A stretch of DNA of 64,000 nt from Desulforhopalus vacuolatus (GTDB lineage: Bacteria > Desulfobacterota > Desulfobulbia > Desulfobulbales > Desulfocapsaceae), in assembly GCF_016918505.1 (NCBI RefSeq), contig NZ_JAFFPZ010000012.1, positions 1 through 64,000 on the forward strand, read 5' to 3'. Below the pieces are notes generated by a model. It was not told the DNA's origin and made no database searches. It worked only from the letters and a program-made list of their open reading frames with translations. Below are positions 15,001-20,190 of the stretch, piece after piece. The translations under genes were made by a program, and so were the position numbers. Positions within the stretch are counted from its first letter, which is position 1, and every line of letters starts with the position of its first letter.

Positions 15001-16250
15001 CGCCCTGTACCAATGTCGGGCTATCATTTCGTGAGGTAATCTCAATCACGGCAGAAATACCATTCTCGCTAAATGCCGTATTTTCGCCTCTGTTTCCATC
15101 AGAGACATCGGGTGTATCCGTCTGGGCATAAAGCTGACCATCCCAGGCATAATACTTCAACGTAGCATCACCTGATTCTTGTGAATCAATCGCACTGTCA
15201 GCAGCCACGAATCGAACCACAGCATCAGAGGGGATTAACGTCGCGGCGGTTACACTCGGGGTAAAAGCAGTCCAATCCGAACTCCCGCTTAATTGATACT
15301 GCCATGTTCCGGTCATGCCATTCGTTGTTTCACTGCCATACACAGCAATACCGAAGGTGGTGTCATTCGTATCAACATCAGCAACTAAACTAGCACCTGA
15401 AATTGTTTGCAGGAATTCTGAAACGGCCGTCCCAGGATTTTCTGCATCCGTGCTATTTTCCGGCACAGATGTCGATATCAGTATTACCTTAGAGGTGGCA
15501 ACGGGTGCATCATTGGTACCATCAATGGTCACAGTAAGCACGGCCGAGGAAGAGGATCCTCCATCGTCCTGCATGGTATAATTAAAACTCTCGGTCAACG
15601 TTTCACCAACACCCAACGCCTGCACAGCCTCACTATTATTATCCAGGGTATAGGTATAGGTACCATCAGCATCAACAGTTATAGCACCGTATTCTCCGAC
15701 AAGGGCCGAGCCAATACTACCCTGCATGCCCGTCCCAACCGTTTCACCTAAACGGATCTCTGTCACCGTTAAGTCGGCAGTAGCCGTATCCGCATCAGTG
15801 TCATTCGTTAACAGGTTGTCAGTTACAACGATACCGGTATCTTCCGTTGCAGTGATGGCATCAGTAACAGCTACGGGGGCATCATTAACCGCTTCGACAG
15901 TTATCGTAAAAGTCGCAGAAGTACTCAGCTCCCCACTGGAGTCCTCCACCTTAAAATCAAATGATGCAGTGTATTCAGCACTTTTATTTACGGGCGTGAA
16001 CACCAAATTAACAAACTGGGCTTCCGTTACTCTCGTACCCACAGTGACAGCATCACCATTCAGGGTTAAAACTCCATCAGCTGCGTCAGGTAACTCTGTA
16101 ATTGTAATAGCCGTTATATTGCCAGCCCCATCCTCTGCATCATCAAATCCGAACGTCCAGCCATTAAAATTTACAGCATACTCCCCAGCTATAGTTCCCG
16201 CTTGATCTGACGTAGTAGGCGCATCCAACAAACCACTATAACTGCCCAGC
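1..16250 (-). repeat. Array of 30+ Ig-like protein repeats inside the giant adhesin
   Basis: Linker motifs of the form NDAPV/NDNPV recur every ~380-550 bp; on the plus strand they show as gcatcattg-like words, for example near 2203, 2850, 3520, 3922, 4410, 5347, 5751, 7168, 8154, 8610, 9133, 9629, 10488, 10910, 11812, 12700, 13501, 14221, 15503 and 15870. Units of 130-180 residues differ in sequence. The two units between about 1600 and 2200 are the most alike: both contain a GTYGTLVL segment, an IYTYTV or TYTYTV segment, and GGVANGTDGTNPTGNVLTND-like text, suggesting recent duplication there. Confidence 0.85.
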
Positions 16251-17323
16251 GCATCCGTTATTGTTGAAGCTTCAATATCGCCAACAGTATATTCCAGCAC
16301 CCAGTCACCACCAAGATCAGCATTACCCGTTAAATCGGTGGAGGCCGCAAGGTCAGCTGAGGTGATACGGGCAAGCGAGGTTATCAGCGAACTCCCTGCA
16401 TCACCCTCGGCCACATCACAACCGTAAATCAGTATGTCAGCGTCTTCACTTAAGTAAGACTGCCATGAGGTAAGTTCGTCAGAGTATTCTGGTAAGGTAT
16501 CGTTTGAGAGTTCCGTAGAACCAATACTCACACTACCAGAGCTACCGTGTCCTAAAATATGAATGGCGGAGACAGTATCGCCAGCTGCATTCAAGGCATC
16601 AGTTATTTGACTTATACCGTCTGTGCTGCCGTCAAGAAGGATAATGGTGACTTCTGGATCAATGCTGTCGATCAGGGTCTGGATATCTTCCAAATTGGAG
16701 TCGATAAAGGCGATTTCAATACCCTCTGAAGCTGTACCAGATGTAGTTTCAACTGTGGAGAGGAGGGTACTCTCAGTTGTGTCCAGCAGATGTAATCCCT
16801 GACCTGCTGGAGGGGCGTGTGCTGGAGTCAACTCCGTCGGGATGGCATCACTGCTCTCACCATCTTCTGGTAACGTTATTGCAGATGTACTGTTGTCAGT
16901 CGTCTCAAACAGCTCCAGGCGTGTTTCGTCCGCCGGCTTATCTGCTCCTGATTTCTCAGTTTGGATATCCTGGTCACTCTTTTGGCCAGATTCTGTCGTT
17001 TCTGTGTTGGCGACAGGTGGGATAATTGTATTGGCAAGGGAATTGAGGAGATCTGCACCCTGATCAGTAGCTGAGGTATCGACTGTGGTGGCATCGACTG
17101 AGGCGTCAGCACCAACGTGTTGATCAAGTAATACATCTACAGTAGCAGGGGCGGCTCCGTCAAACATGAAGCGTGGTTCAAGAGCCATGATAAGAGATGA
17201 TAGTGGTAAAGGACTTTCCTGACTTTCTTTGCTTGATGATTGGATATGTGGGGGAGTGGTCTTTGACAGAGTATTCCAGATATTTGCTGCAATTTTTGTA
17301 GCACTACCATATTTTTTTTTCAT
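1..17323 (-). CDS. Giant DUF4347/VCBS-cadherin repeat adhesin, 3' end outside window
   Basis: One frame is open for 5774 codons from ATG at 17323 (preceded by AAGGG, 8 nt spacing) to the left edge, with no stop. The N-terminus carries LEPRFMFDGAA (residues 48-58), a motif typical of giant repeat adhesins of this class, then a DUF4347 domain at about 200-350 with EIAFIDSNLEDIQ, HILGHGSSG (255-263) and ILIYGCDVA (297-305). The rest is Thr/Asp/Val-rich Ig-like repeats ending in NDAPV-type linkers. Several kinds are visible: VCBS-type (TFTYTVKDSENATSETTLTI), CSPG/cadherin-3-like (around 14.4-15.0 kb) and modules of the TGTWQYSTDG type. Known relatives are large surface or secreted proteins, usually exported by type I secretion; the C-terminal secretion signal would lie off the window. 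Role in adhesion is inferred from family. No other gene is supported inside the frame; the many short frames on the plus strand are shadows. Confidence 0.93.
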   Translation of the reverse strand, partial: MKKKYGSATKIAANIWNTLSKTTPPHIQSSSKESQESPLPLSSLIMALEPRFMFDGAAPATVDVLLDQHVGADASVDATTVDTSATDQGADLLNSLANTIIPPVANTETTESGQKSDQDIQTEKSGADKPADETRLELFETTDNSTSAITLPEDGESSDAIPTELTPAHAPPAGQGLHLLDTTESTLLSTVETTSGTASEGIEIAFIDSNLEDIQTLIDSIDPEVTIILLDGSTDGISQITDALNAAGDTVSAIHILGHGSSGSVSIGSTELSNDTLPEYSDELTSWQSYLSEDADILIYGCDVAEGDAGSSLITSLARITSADLAASTDLTGNADLGGDWVLEYTVGDIEASTITDALGSYSGLLDAPTTSDQAGTIAGEYAVNFNGWTFGFDDAEDGAGNITAITITELPDAADGVLTLNGDAVTVGTRVTEAQFVNLVFTPVNKSAEYTASFDFKVEDSSGELSTSATFTITVEAVNDAPVAVTDAITATEDTGIVVTDNLLTNDTDADTATADLTVTEIRLGETVGTGMQGSIGSALVGEYGAITVDADGTYTYTLDNNSEAVQALGVGETLTESFNYTMQDDGGSSSSAVLTVTIDGTNDAPVATSKVILISTSVPENSTDAENPGTAVSEFLQTISGASLVADVDTNDTTFGIAVYGSETTNGMTGTWQYQLSGSSDWTAFTPSVTAATLIPSDAVVRFVAADSAIDSQESGDATLKYYAWDGQLYAQTDTPDVSDGNRGENTAFSENGISAVIEITSRNDSPTLVQGDISLDEYTSVTVDATMLPVVDPDSSLEQIVYRVEAVPEKGGLFKNGIALSVGSLFTQQDIDNNIITYVCDDSAADLAADTTDTFKVSIRDGAGGVIGEDGETGDNPWATITVDIKDVNAQVGVGSASFSTVENTTAGDGVILLTTLLPSDADEDGSPDGYPLMMVESLPAEGSLQYWDGSAYVDFTDADLKGGSAEKSFTVAELEANPLQYAPSTTEPDVYGGSVSFAVYVNDGGRTDGSLAATEVSPTIEITVSPINDVPIVDNEVLQVTVDNEDEGSRTEVISGFAVNEVTDTSATNGSRLGIIDADSLDATQQVYTLKATPSEGSLSLNGNKLGTGSTFTQQDVIDGALTYTNSGTGFDDSFTYSLNDGDGGVVFGQFDIEITFPSGSSSSNIEVTLLEGETAVLSDTQVTGDSSYTVTTNVVYGELQLLTSGTWDVLAAADTFTQDDVDAGSLRYVNNGDIEPLAYVTQQEDVFTFTGSSSGEQTITFEVTPVNDTPSIDQTELSVDLSEGASDAAVPTTYDFTQANAVKLTVDNLQYVDAEVDQGVEDAANLSYVVDSSFAGGSKLLQWTGSAWIELSAGSRFTATDIENGNIAYWHNPDSEVRTDVLTVHLVDGGTNDDGTETSSASATVTFNLPNVNDAPVSSDGGFEVQEGGTQVLSTSILSVSDSDNTVSDFENDANGYYKIVDLPEHGSLYLNGNLVTADTQFSYSDLANGNLEYRHDGTEPDTYSYTDTFTYLASDADEEGNTATVSVNVLPVNDVPVVGNNTGVTVDEGSSDTVITAGMLSSFIDLDIDPDNTDTQVQYQITAGVEYGTLYLDKDGVITTLGVGGAFTLADIQAGYLKYDHDGSEPHLYGFEDSFGFTVSDASGMAEPSDVFVITIDPVDDEPTLVPTFFGEVAYQEDGDPVAIGSTVRFSDPDLNGTGDTPNLDGGTLVVSYAAGSLTLDDSDVLGIAADSGFTINATTGDITYGGVVIGSVDSTNDGTDGKSLSITFTAALTDSAVVQDLINALTFSNSDDANPTEGIRNLEIIYTDGDTSLASVTGTANVIVSQANDAPVMVNAADPYSVSVSEDFPSEVIPVGDLYNSNASDVDTSAKEGIAITSLDSGNGTWEYSTDSTNGTDGTWTVVDSASVSSALLLGSDDYIRFIPDDANATTGTFDYHAWDQTVGTAGGRGNLTDTGGTTAYSIVANTATVNTVDINDAPTLDAAETPTVTQIEDDVVPVGDVGTLVSTLVAGIDDVDNGAVDGIAITNNSNDYGIWYYSTDNGINWYKMGTTSIDESSALLLAADSNTRLYFKPNADYNGTQDTSLTFRAWDMTTGSNGSFGNTTTNGTTTAYSTESDYIRVVVDPVNDTPTISGDSTVVGTDEGTAVTLSSGGDIIVYDVEAFRDEGTGDTQGKVSVTIALDNDQTHGIIHIGDTTIVDSGNDTNIVTITGSLTEVNAALAAMTFTPGDDTGTTETITVTVNDLGNNGTTTTTAESATQTITVNNITPINDVPTSEAPSTVTATEDVVYAFTGDNALTVADVDSRDNDIEVSLSIPNGTLSLANVSGLTFMESTANDSSTMVIRGTVDELNTALAGLTYTPDTDDNTNNVDEANRTLTFEVDDLGYGKGDDADTTGLNAIKTVVIALTAVNDNPKITVTTPAQSVTEDTATAITDISVSDISDSADTDYADSTKPTLTITALHGTFSDSNAGNVTATVSADGKTITLVSSSTGAAALTEIDAYISAGNLKYTSVAGFSGVDQLSLVLDDQGNSGSGTSTNATGTIDLTVAGVNDAPVIEHMDNILVFVEDQADPVVLDESATFADEELSEYDNWENAVLTIKRDSVAAGNSDDVFSLTGSGDTGVNFSGEDIRIDTTVVGTFTNENGVLTVIFGNDTTTEQANTVLQAVTYRNDNDNPPSQVVVGYTINDGNDNTGDNPQGTGDDKEGTGFVTVNITANNDAPIIADIEDTSYTEDGVPIVLDSALSLSDPELSFLESSTGDWDAAVLTLQRSGTANAEDVFGVSGSGDTGVNFSGTDIRIGTTVVGTFTNTAGVLEITFTNDATTEQVETVAEAITYENTRDTQAGTEQEDIDLVWTINDGNTGDATTEGPQGLGGDKEATLTQTITFNGTNDAPVLADTVLTTSSITEDVGAPTSSDNGFLVSTLTGGISDVDNGALQGVAITDLDTSHGIWWYRTDGGVWTEITTDPTDAAALLLETDAELYLQMTDQDWNGEITDAVTFRAWDQSDGVVEGSIVDTSGANNGEATAFSADKDTLDITVDPINDAPVATGTATLAPVDEDTIDTSITGATVSTLVNANFSDVADTVVGGSIANDLAGVAIVNYTPNTDQGAWEYWDGDSWESVGTRTASTALLVEATDSLRFVPTDDFHGTPESLDVRLVEVGDVTINSGEILDLSNASSYGDATQYSSDTVQLSTSITSINDSPTTGAVTLAELTEGDSDPDGSAIDVLFVGTKFSDVTDDQTSAAGGNDSASVIQGLAVVGNTADATTEGIWQYSTNGTDWSDIATGTLSDTNALILTAATELRFLPTGDGNVDGESDYNGTPPALTVRVSDTTVASNQERQNLGTLDTTSQWSETTEIGVTVVARNDAPVIGTSATTTDDGSGNLTLTDSISITEDNGDNTGTASTAVNLLSDVNVSDLDFDLLGSDNFGGGTITVSSSDGFIEGDVISIADGSGTGSVRLVGDEVQYSADGSTWEAIGTVNEGTEIMTDSVFSSSAGWTASSDVRISDGVLTFSYTDGATVYREYTLNGETALSFSATVNADSDANSGHLELSFWDASGDQVGSTIEGPVITQTDTAQVTSLNGITVPDDAATVKVVFVQDNEVRYWAGYYGVSFSDPELVSSWTVDLNSNATVAAVEATLEALTYTSTSDNPTNYGTDTSRSYTVVLNDGENDGNADSRNGDYSLTSNSISGTIEWTATNDTPVLDLDDSADGTGYEVTYNEQETAISIVDSDVLITDLDDQNIESATIELTNIKTGDVLALDATDLPAGISIDSQDTDTIVLTGSATLAEYQTALQAIKFSNTSDAPNVENRVINIKVNDGDVNSSIAVSTILVTPVNDAPTVTLPAIADVTEDSFGYINGITVDDPDSGATGESATTTLTLTVDYGTLKFATTDLGTATVTSGNDTGEVVITGTVADINDLLAINNNLTYEGNNDFSGIETLDAVISDNGNVGSGGVLSDSATVEFTVAGDNDAPTLTTPSPLTVDEDTSGTLFGSFSIVDPDIVDYDMQVVVSVEHGTLDFETGFDTTGLTLVAGSYGSSTFTLEGTRETLNAALAKIEYAPTANYHGNDLLTIEVADLGDVNTEQGTNTGAAGTSINNIITETVAITVAPVNDQPTADDSSAIVIAVTEDVITSGATFDSLLSGRYDDLTDNQSANSGGNSATDLSYVAITGNAATAVQGTWQYSTNGTDWIPIPDSGLTDSSAIVLAADTQLRFYPAGDYQGEPGDLTVRVADDSATLTVSADETDLLDLNETANGDLDLQTGSWASDALIISPTVANVNDAPTVVTGEEVQTLVAVDEDISSGANSGSTVTDLFGSAFSDATDDTSGITGGTDVSTDFGGIAIVDNDVTADQGVWEYSTDGTTWTAIPSDVSDLNAVVLPTDAQLRFNPAENYNSTPGGLTVRMSDTPVVVDADADLSGLVGGSEHWSTAVLALNTSVAAVNDAPVAQADTGSVNEGATLTLNEANGVILSGSVVAGVDSDVDGDVLTVTGVTTGTAATAASIVTDGAANIDSSLLGAYGHLTLADDGSYIYVADTDAANELKAGANATDIFSYAITDNNGGTDFTTLTLTITGTNDAPTLSGTAIGNQTSNDADTMISVATAGAFDEVDTGDNLVYTVSSLPAGLTINATTGVISGTIDNSAGVSGPYSVTVTATDGSGESVDIDFTWTVSNPVPTATDNTAAINEDATSVAGNALTDGTPDSDPDGDDLEVSAIRTGAETGTGTSGMVGSDLLGAYGTLTLNDTGGYTYAVDNTNPAVQELGIGDDLTDTFTYTVSDGEGGTDTAELIVTINGINDAPTTTGISTQNSTDGEVVSFDTSSLFDDVDTTDSLDYTATGLPDGLTIDLDSGIISGTVDNSASVTGTYLVTVVATDESGVHVDAPFLWKVTNVAPVADNDTVDVTEDAGVNPASGNVLTNDADGVPDSDTIVVSAIRTGTETGSGTTGVVDGSTALTGSYGSLTIDAAGVYSYNLDNANTTVQALKEGDPLTETFTYTISDGEGGTDTAELTVNITGTNDAPVAVVDTDTAVEAGGIVNATAGTNPTGNVLTNDTDADAGDTKVVSAITGGTVDGNTVGTYGTLVLGNNGIYTYTVNNDLVAVQELAGTANTLTDTFTYTVKDSENATSETTLTITIEGANDNPVGVNDTAEAIEAGGVANGTDGTNPTGNVLTNDTDVDAGDTKTVSAVTGGIVDGNTIGTYGTLVLNNNGTYTYTVDNDNTTVEALSGPTDILTEDFTYTVQDTDGTTATAILTVTIKGSDDTSVISGDVIGAVTEGDVGDTVTDSGSISISDVDTDDSPTFADQVSTPGDNALGSFELISGTWTYTVDQNAVQYLDEGQEVTDTITYTATDGSTQQITITITGADDNPTATTIVAQDSEDGEAIAGVDVSSSFGVIDTLDSIVGYSATGLPDGLTIDVNGIISGTIAKDASQDGTSGAYTVTVIATDDDGNTASTDFTWTVTNPAPVTMDDGLTVIEDTAPTKVGNVLDNDTDSDGDTLTVTTIENSNNDAGVIDSTTALSGIYGVLRIGTNGAYSYTLDNDSAVVQALAVDETYTDVFTYKITDADGAVSNESTITITIEGTNDQPVLAIGDVIGSMNEGDGAASLSDSGALSFVDLDTTDTVTVSQTSNSDIAWDGGTLTSAQKTALVKGFTVDQDSWNYATNENLDFLALGETITFSYEVVATDDSGALNAASVAETVTITITGATDAPVIAVVDVAGDIIEGTTLSDTGSITFTDVDLTDLPLATE

Positions 17324-17463
17324 TAAAATATCCCTTGTCTCAATGATTTTAAGATGTCACAATTCAAGATAAAAAATATTAAATTTGTTACATCCTGATA
17401 GCAAAGAATTATAGTGAGAAATTTAGATTAGGGCGTATGTCTGGAAGGGGTAACCCACTCGTG

Positions 17464-17607
17464 CTATACTGTAGTTGAGAAAACTGCAATATAAACGAGC
17501 TGACCGTAAACAGAGGTTCCCATAAGTGCAACACGTTTGCCGGTGAAAACTTCCAGCGGGGTCAGCCCTTTTAAGACCTTTCTCTGTGTCAAATTCAACA
17601 ACAAAGC
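17464..17607 (-). pseudogene. Possible C-terminal remnant of an integrase-core transposase
   Basis: The minus-strand frame between two stops reads TQRKVLKGLTPLEVFTGKR followed by about 24 more residues to TAG at 17464. The text K-x-L-x-G-L-T-P-x-E-V-x-T-G-K resembles the end of DDE integrase-core transposases, where a conserved LTPxEV segment follows the catalytic Glu. No start codon or upstream catalytic domain is present, so at most it is a decayed fragment. Recognition is by motif only. Confidence 0.35.
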
Positions 17608-17619
17608 TCACGCTTTTTT

Positions 17620-17807
17620 ATATCACGGTATTTGCACTTATTATACTCATTCAGAACGCCGTTGTCTATCTTCTCTTGAGAAAGAGTTCTTACGCCCCGT
17701 ACCTCATCCTTGCACTTCGTCTGTAAGTTGTAGTGACGTAACCATATCGGCAGCTCACTCTTTTTTCATATTAATATCACGGTGTTGCACTGATTATACT
17801 CATCCAG
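17620..17807 (+). repeat. Two direct copies of a 34-35 bp sequence
   Basis: Copies at 17620-17654 and 17774-17807 share atatcacggt, ttgcact, attatactcat and cag, with a few substitutions and a one-base length change. They sit about 154 bp apart beside the transposase fragment. Function unknown. Confidence 0.6.
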
Positions 17808-17861
17808 CCTTAAATTAAGACTATTTCACTGTCAGGTTTTTTTCTAATGTTGAAGATATTG

Positions 17862-17893
17862 AAAAGGCTGCCCTGTTACCAGGACAGCCTTTT
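17862..17893. terminator. Rho-independent terminator, bidirectional hairpin
   Basis: AAAAGGCTG-c-CCTG, loop TTAC, CAGG-a-CAGCCTTTTT: a 13-bp stem with one mismatch followed by a T-run in the plus direction and a T4 run in the minus direction. It lies 26 bp past the formate dehydrogenase stop and most likely ends that transcript. Confidence 0.8.
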
Positions 17894-17918
17894 TATTTCC
17901 AGTGGTTTTGCAGAAAAA

Positions 17919-20159
17919 TCAGTGTGCAATATCATCGAAGAAAATTTTCTCAGACTGGAACTTCTCAAATTTTTCCGCTCTGATTCTTGTATATTCCTCT
18001 TCGCTTATCTTGCGCAGGCCAATAGCTGACCGGAAGGTTGGTGTACTGGTGATATAATCTGCACCGTTGCTGGTCAGCTCGTTGGCGCTGGATTCCCAGT
18101 AGTGAAAGGTCATCTGCACAGATCCCGGGCGAATATTGCTGTTCTCCTCGGCACGTACGGCGATCTGCCCGTAGCGGCTGTATGCCTCAATAAAATCGCC
18201 GTCCTTCAGGCCGTACTGCTGTGCCGTCTCGGGATGAAGTTCTGCGGTCGCACCGTTCTTATACGCCCCGGCCTCAAGCAGCCGTGAGCGCCGTGTCATA
18301 GTGCCAACGGTGTACTGATACACCTTTCTGGTGGTGATCAGATTGAGCGGATATTCCTCATCTGTGGGCTCATCCACGGCACCGGTTAGACAGAGATAAC
18401 CTTCGGGAACCTGCAGCTTGTCTGCCATTTCCACGCGAAGATCCTGCATCTTCTCTTTCTTGTCTGTAAAGGCGACAGGAATGAATTTTGCTTTCCCATC
18501 TGGAGTAAGAAAAACTTTATCGAGATAAAGGCTCGGTGTTCCGGGATGATCTTCGGTGGGGCAGGGCCAGCACAACCCTTCATTTTCAACGATGCGTTTG
18601 TAGCTCATTCCGCCGAAACGTTTGGGATCCATTTTTCTAATCTCTTCCCAGACTTCTTCGGAGTCTGCATACTCGAAACCCTCCGCGCCGAGGCGTTTTG
18701 CCAGTTCACAGGTGATCTCTCCGTCGGTTTTGACATCACCTTCCGGTTCGATATTCCTGTGGTTCAGCTGTACCCGCCGTTCGGCGTTGATGTAGCACCC
18801 CGTTTTTTCTGCGCCGCTGACAGCGGGCAGGATAATATCCGCTTTCTTCGAGGTCTCGGTGAGGAAGAGATCCTGAACGATATACATCTCTACCGCCGCA
18901 ATCCCTTTTAGAAAGTGGTTGGTGTTTGGTTCACTGATCACCGGGTTTTCACCCACCGTATAAAACACCTTCACCTTCCCGCTGAGAATAGCGTCTGGAA
19001 CCTTGTTCTTGACGATTCCAACTTCCTGGCTCAGACCTGTTACATTCCAGAACTTCTCAAAATACTCTCTCTGTTTCGCATCAGTGACATCACCGGTATT
19101 CGGATATTTGTGGGCGAGCACACCGATATCCGTGGAACCCTGCACGTTCTGCTGCCCCCTCAGCGGGTAGTCTCCGCTGCCGAGTTCGCCAATGTTGCCG
19201 GTGGCAAGCATCAGGTTGGAGATTGCGCAGACGTTGGCTGTTCCGTGGTTGAAATGAGTAACACCCATGCCGTGAGTAATCGCGGCGGGTTTTGTGGTGG
19301 CGTACATCCGTGCGGCTTCACGCAGATCTTTCGCCGGTACGCCGGTCATTTCTTCAACTTTTTCCGGCGAATACTCTTTCACTGTCTCCCGGGGATATTC
19401 AAAGCCAGTGGTACAGTTGCCAATAAACGCTGTATCTGTAAGTTCCTCTTCAATAATTGTGTAGAGAAGGGCGTTCAATATCGGAATATTATATTCCGGC
19501 GGCAGCTGAATATGTATGTCTGCCCGCTGTGCCATCTCTGTTTTCACCGGATCAATAACAATGAGTTTCGCACCGCGTTTCAAGGCGCGGTGGATATGCA
19601 TTGAGGCGATGGGATGTGAGCCTTCCGGATTGGACCCGATCATCATGATGCAGTTCGAGTATTTTCCGATTTCAATAAAACTGTTTGTTGCGGCTCCGTT
19701 GCCAAGTGTTGTAGCAAGACCTGCTACGGTGGGGGAGTGTCAGATCCTCGCACAGTGATCGACATTGTTCGTCTTGAGAACAGCCCGCATGAATTTCTGA
19801 GCGAGATAGTTCTCTTCAACGGTTGATCTGGCCGAGAAGTTGCCAACAATGGCATCGCCGCCGAAGTCGTTTTTCACCTGTTTCATTTTGGAGGTGATCA
19901 ACCCCAGCGCCTCATCCCAGCTCGCGGGTTGAAGTACGCCGTCTCTGCTGAATGTGCCATTTTTCTTGCGAATCATGGGCGTTTTCAGCCGATCTTTTGC
20001 ACTGACATAATCCCACCCGTAGCGTCCTTTCAAACAGATATGCCCTTCGTTGACAGGGTTGTTTACATTGCCTTCGGCAGAGACAATTTTGTTATCTCTG
20101 ATCTCAAGTTCTATTCCACAGCCCGTTCCGCAATAGGGACAGACGACACTTTTTTTCAT
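17919..20159 (-). CDS. fdhF: Selenocysteine formate dehydrogenase, alpha subunit (FDH-H type)
   Basis: Molybdopterin (bis-MGD) enzyme oxidising formate to CO2. The gene reads as 746 residues if TGA at 19742-19740 is decoded as selenocysteine (residue 140, followed by His141), the same number as Sec140 in E. coli FDH-H. The 4Fe-4S cysteines are C7, C10, C14 and C42, then K44. The frame resumes after the TGA as HSPTVAGLATTLGNG and continues through MIGSNPEGSHPIASMHIHR to a C-terminal dinucleotide-binding domain (YQYTVGTMTRRSRLLEAGAY). ATG at 20159 is chosen because MKKSVVCPYCGTGCG matches the family start and AGGA lies just upstream. It follows the GltD-like gene by 31 bp, so they are probably co-transcribed. 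No signal peptide, so a cytoplasmic enzyme. Conventional gene callers would split it at the TGA. Confidence 0.95.
19711..19742 (-). promoter_or_regulatory. Sec UGA codon and bacterial SECIS hairpin
   Basis: After UGA (19742-19740) and 12 nt comes GTAGCA-GGTCT-TGCTAC (19727-19711), a perfect 6-bp apical stem with a GGUCU loop. The E. coli fdhF SECIS has the same AGGUCU apex at nearly the same distance. This is the SelB-binding element expected for selenocysteine insertion. Confidence 0.93.
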
Positions 20160-20190
20160 GATATTTTTTTCCTGGTGAGTGGTGTATATG

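Larger units (their letters stand above)
17324..17918. other. 595-bp intergenic region between adhesin and formate dehydrogenase
   Basis: AT-rich. It holds the adhesin leader (a TATAAT-like word on the minus strand near 17410, without a convincing -35), a probable transposase fragment, a duplicated 35-bp sequence and a hairpin terminator. No intact gene is seen. Confidence 0.6.

Noticed and set aside
317-16205. Many plus-strand frames of 60-177 codons inside the adhesin
   Set aside because: All oppose the single long adhesin frame and mirror its repeats; none has a ribosome-binding site or family motif.
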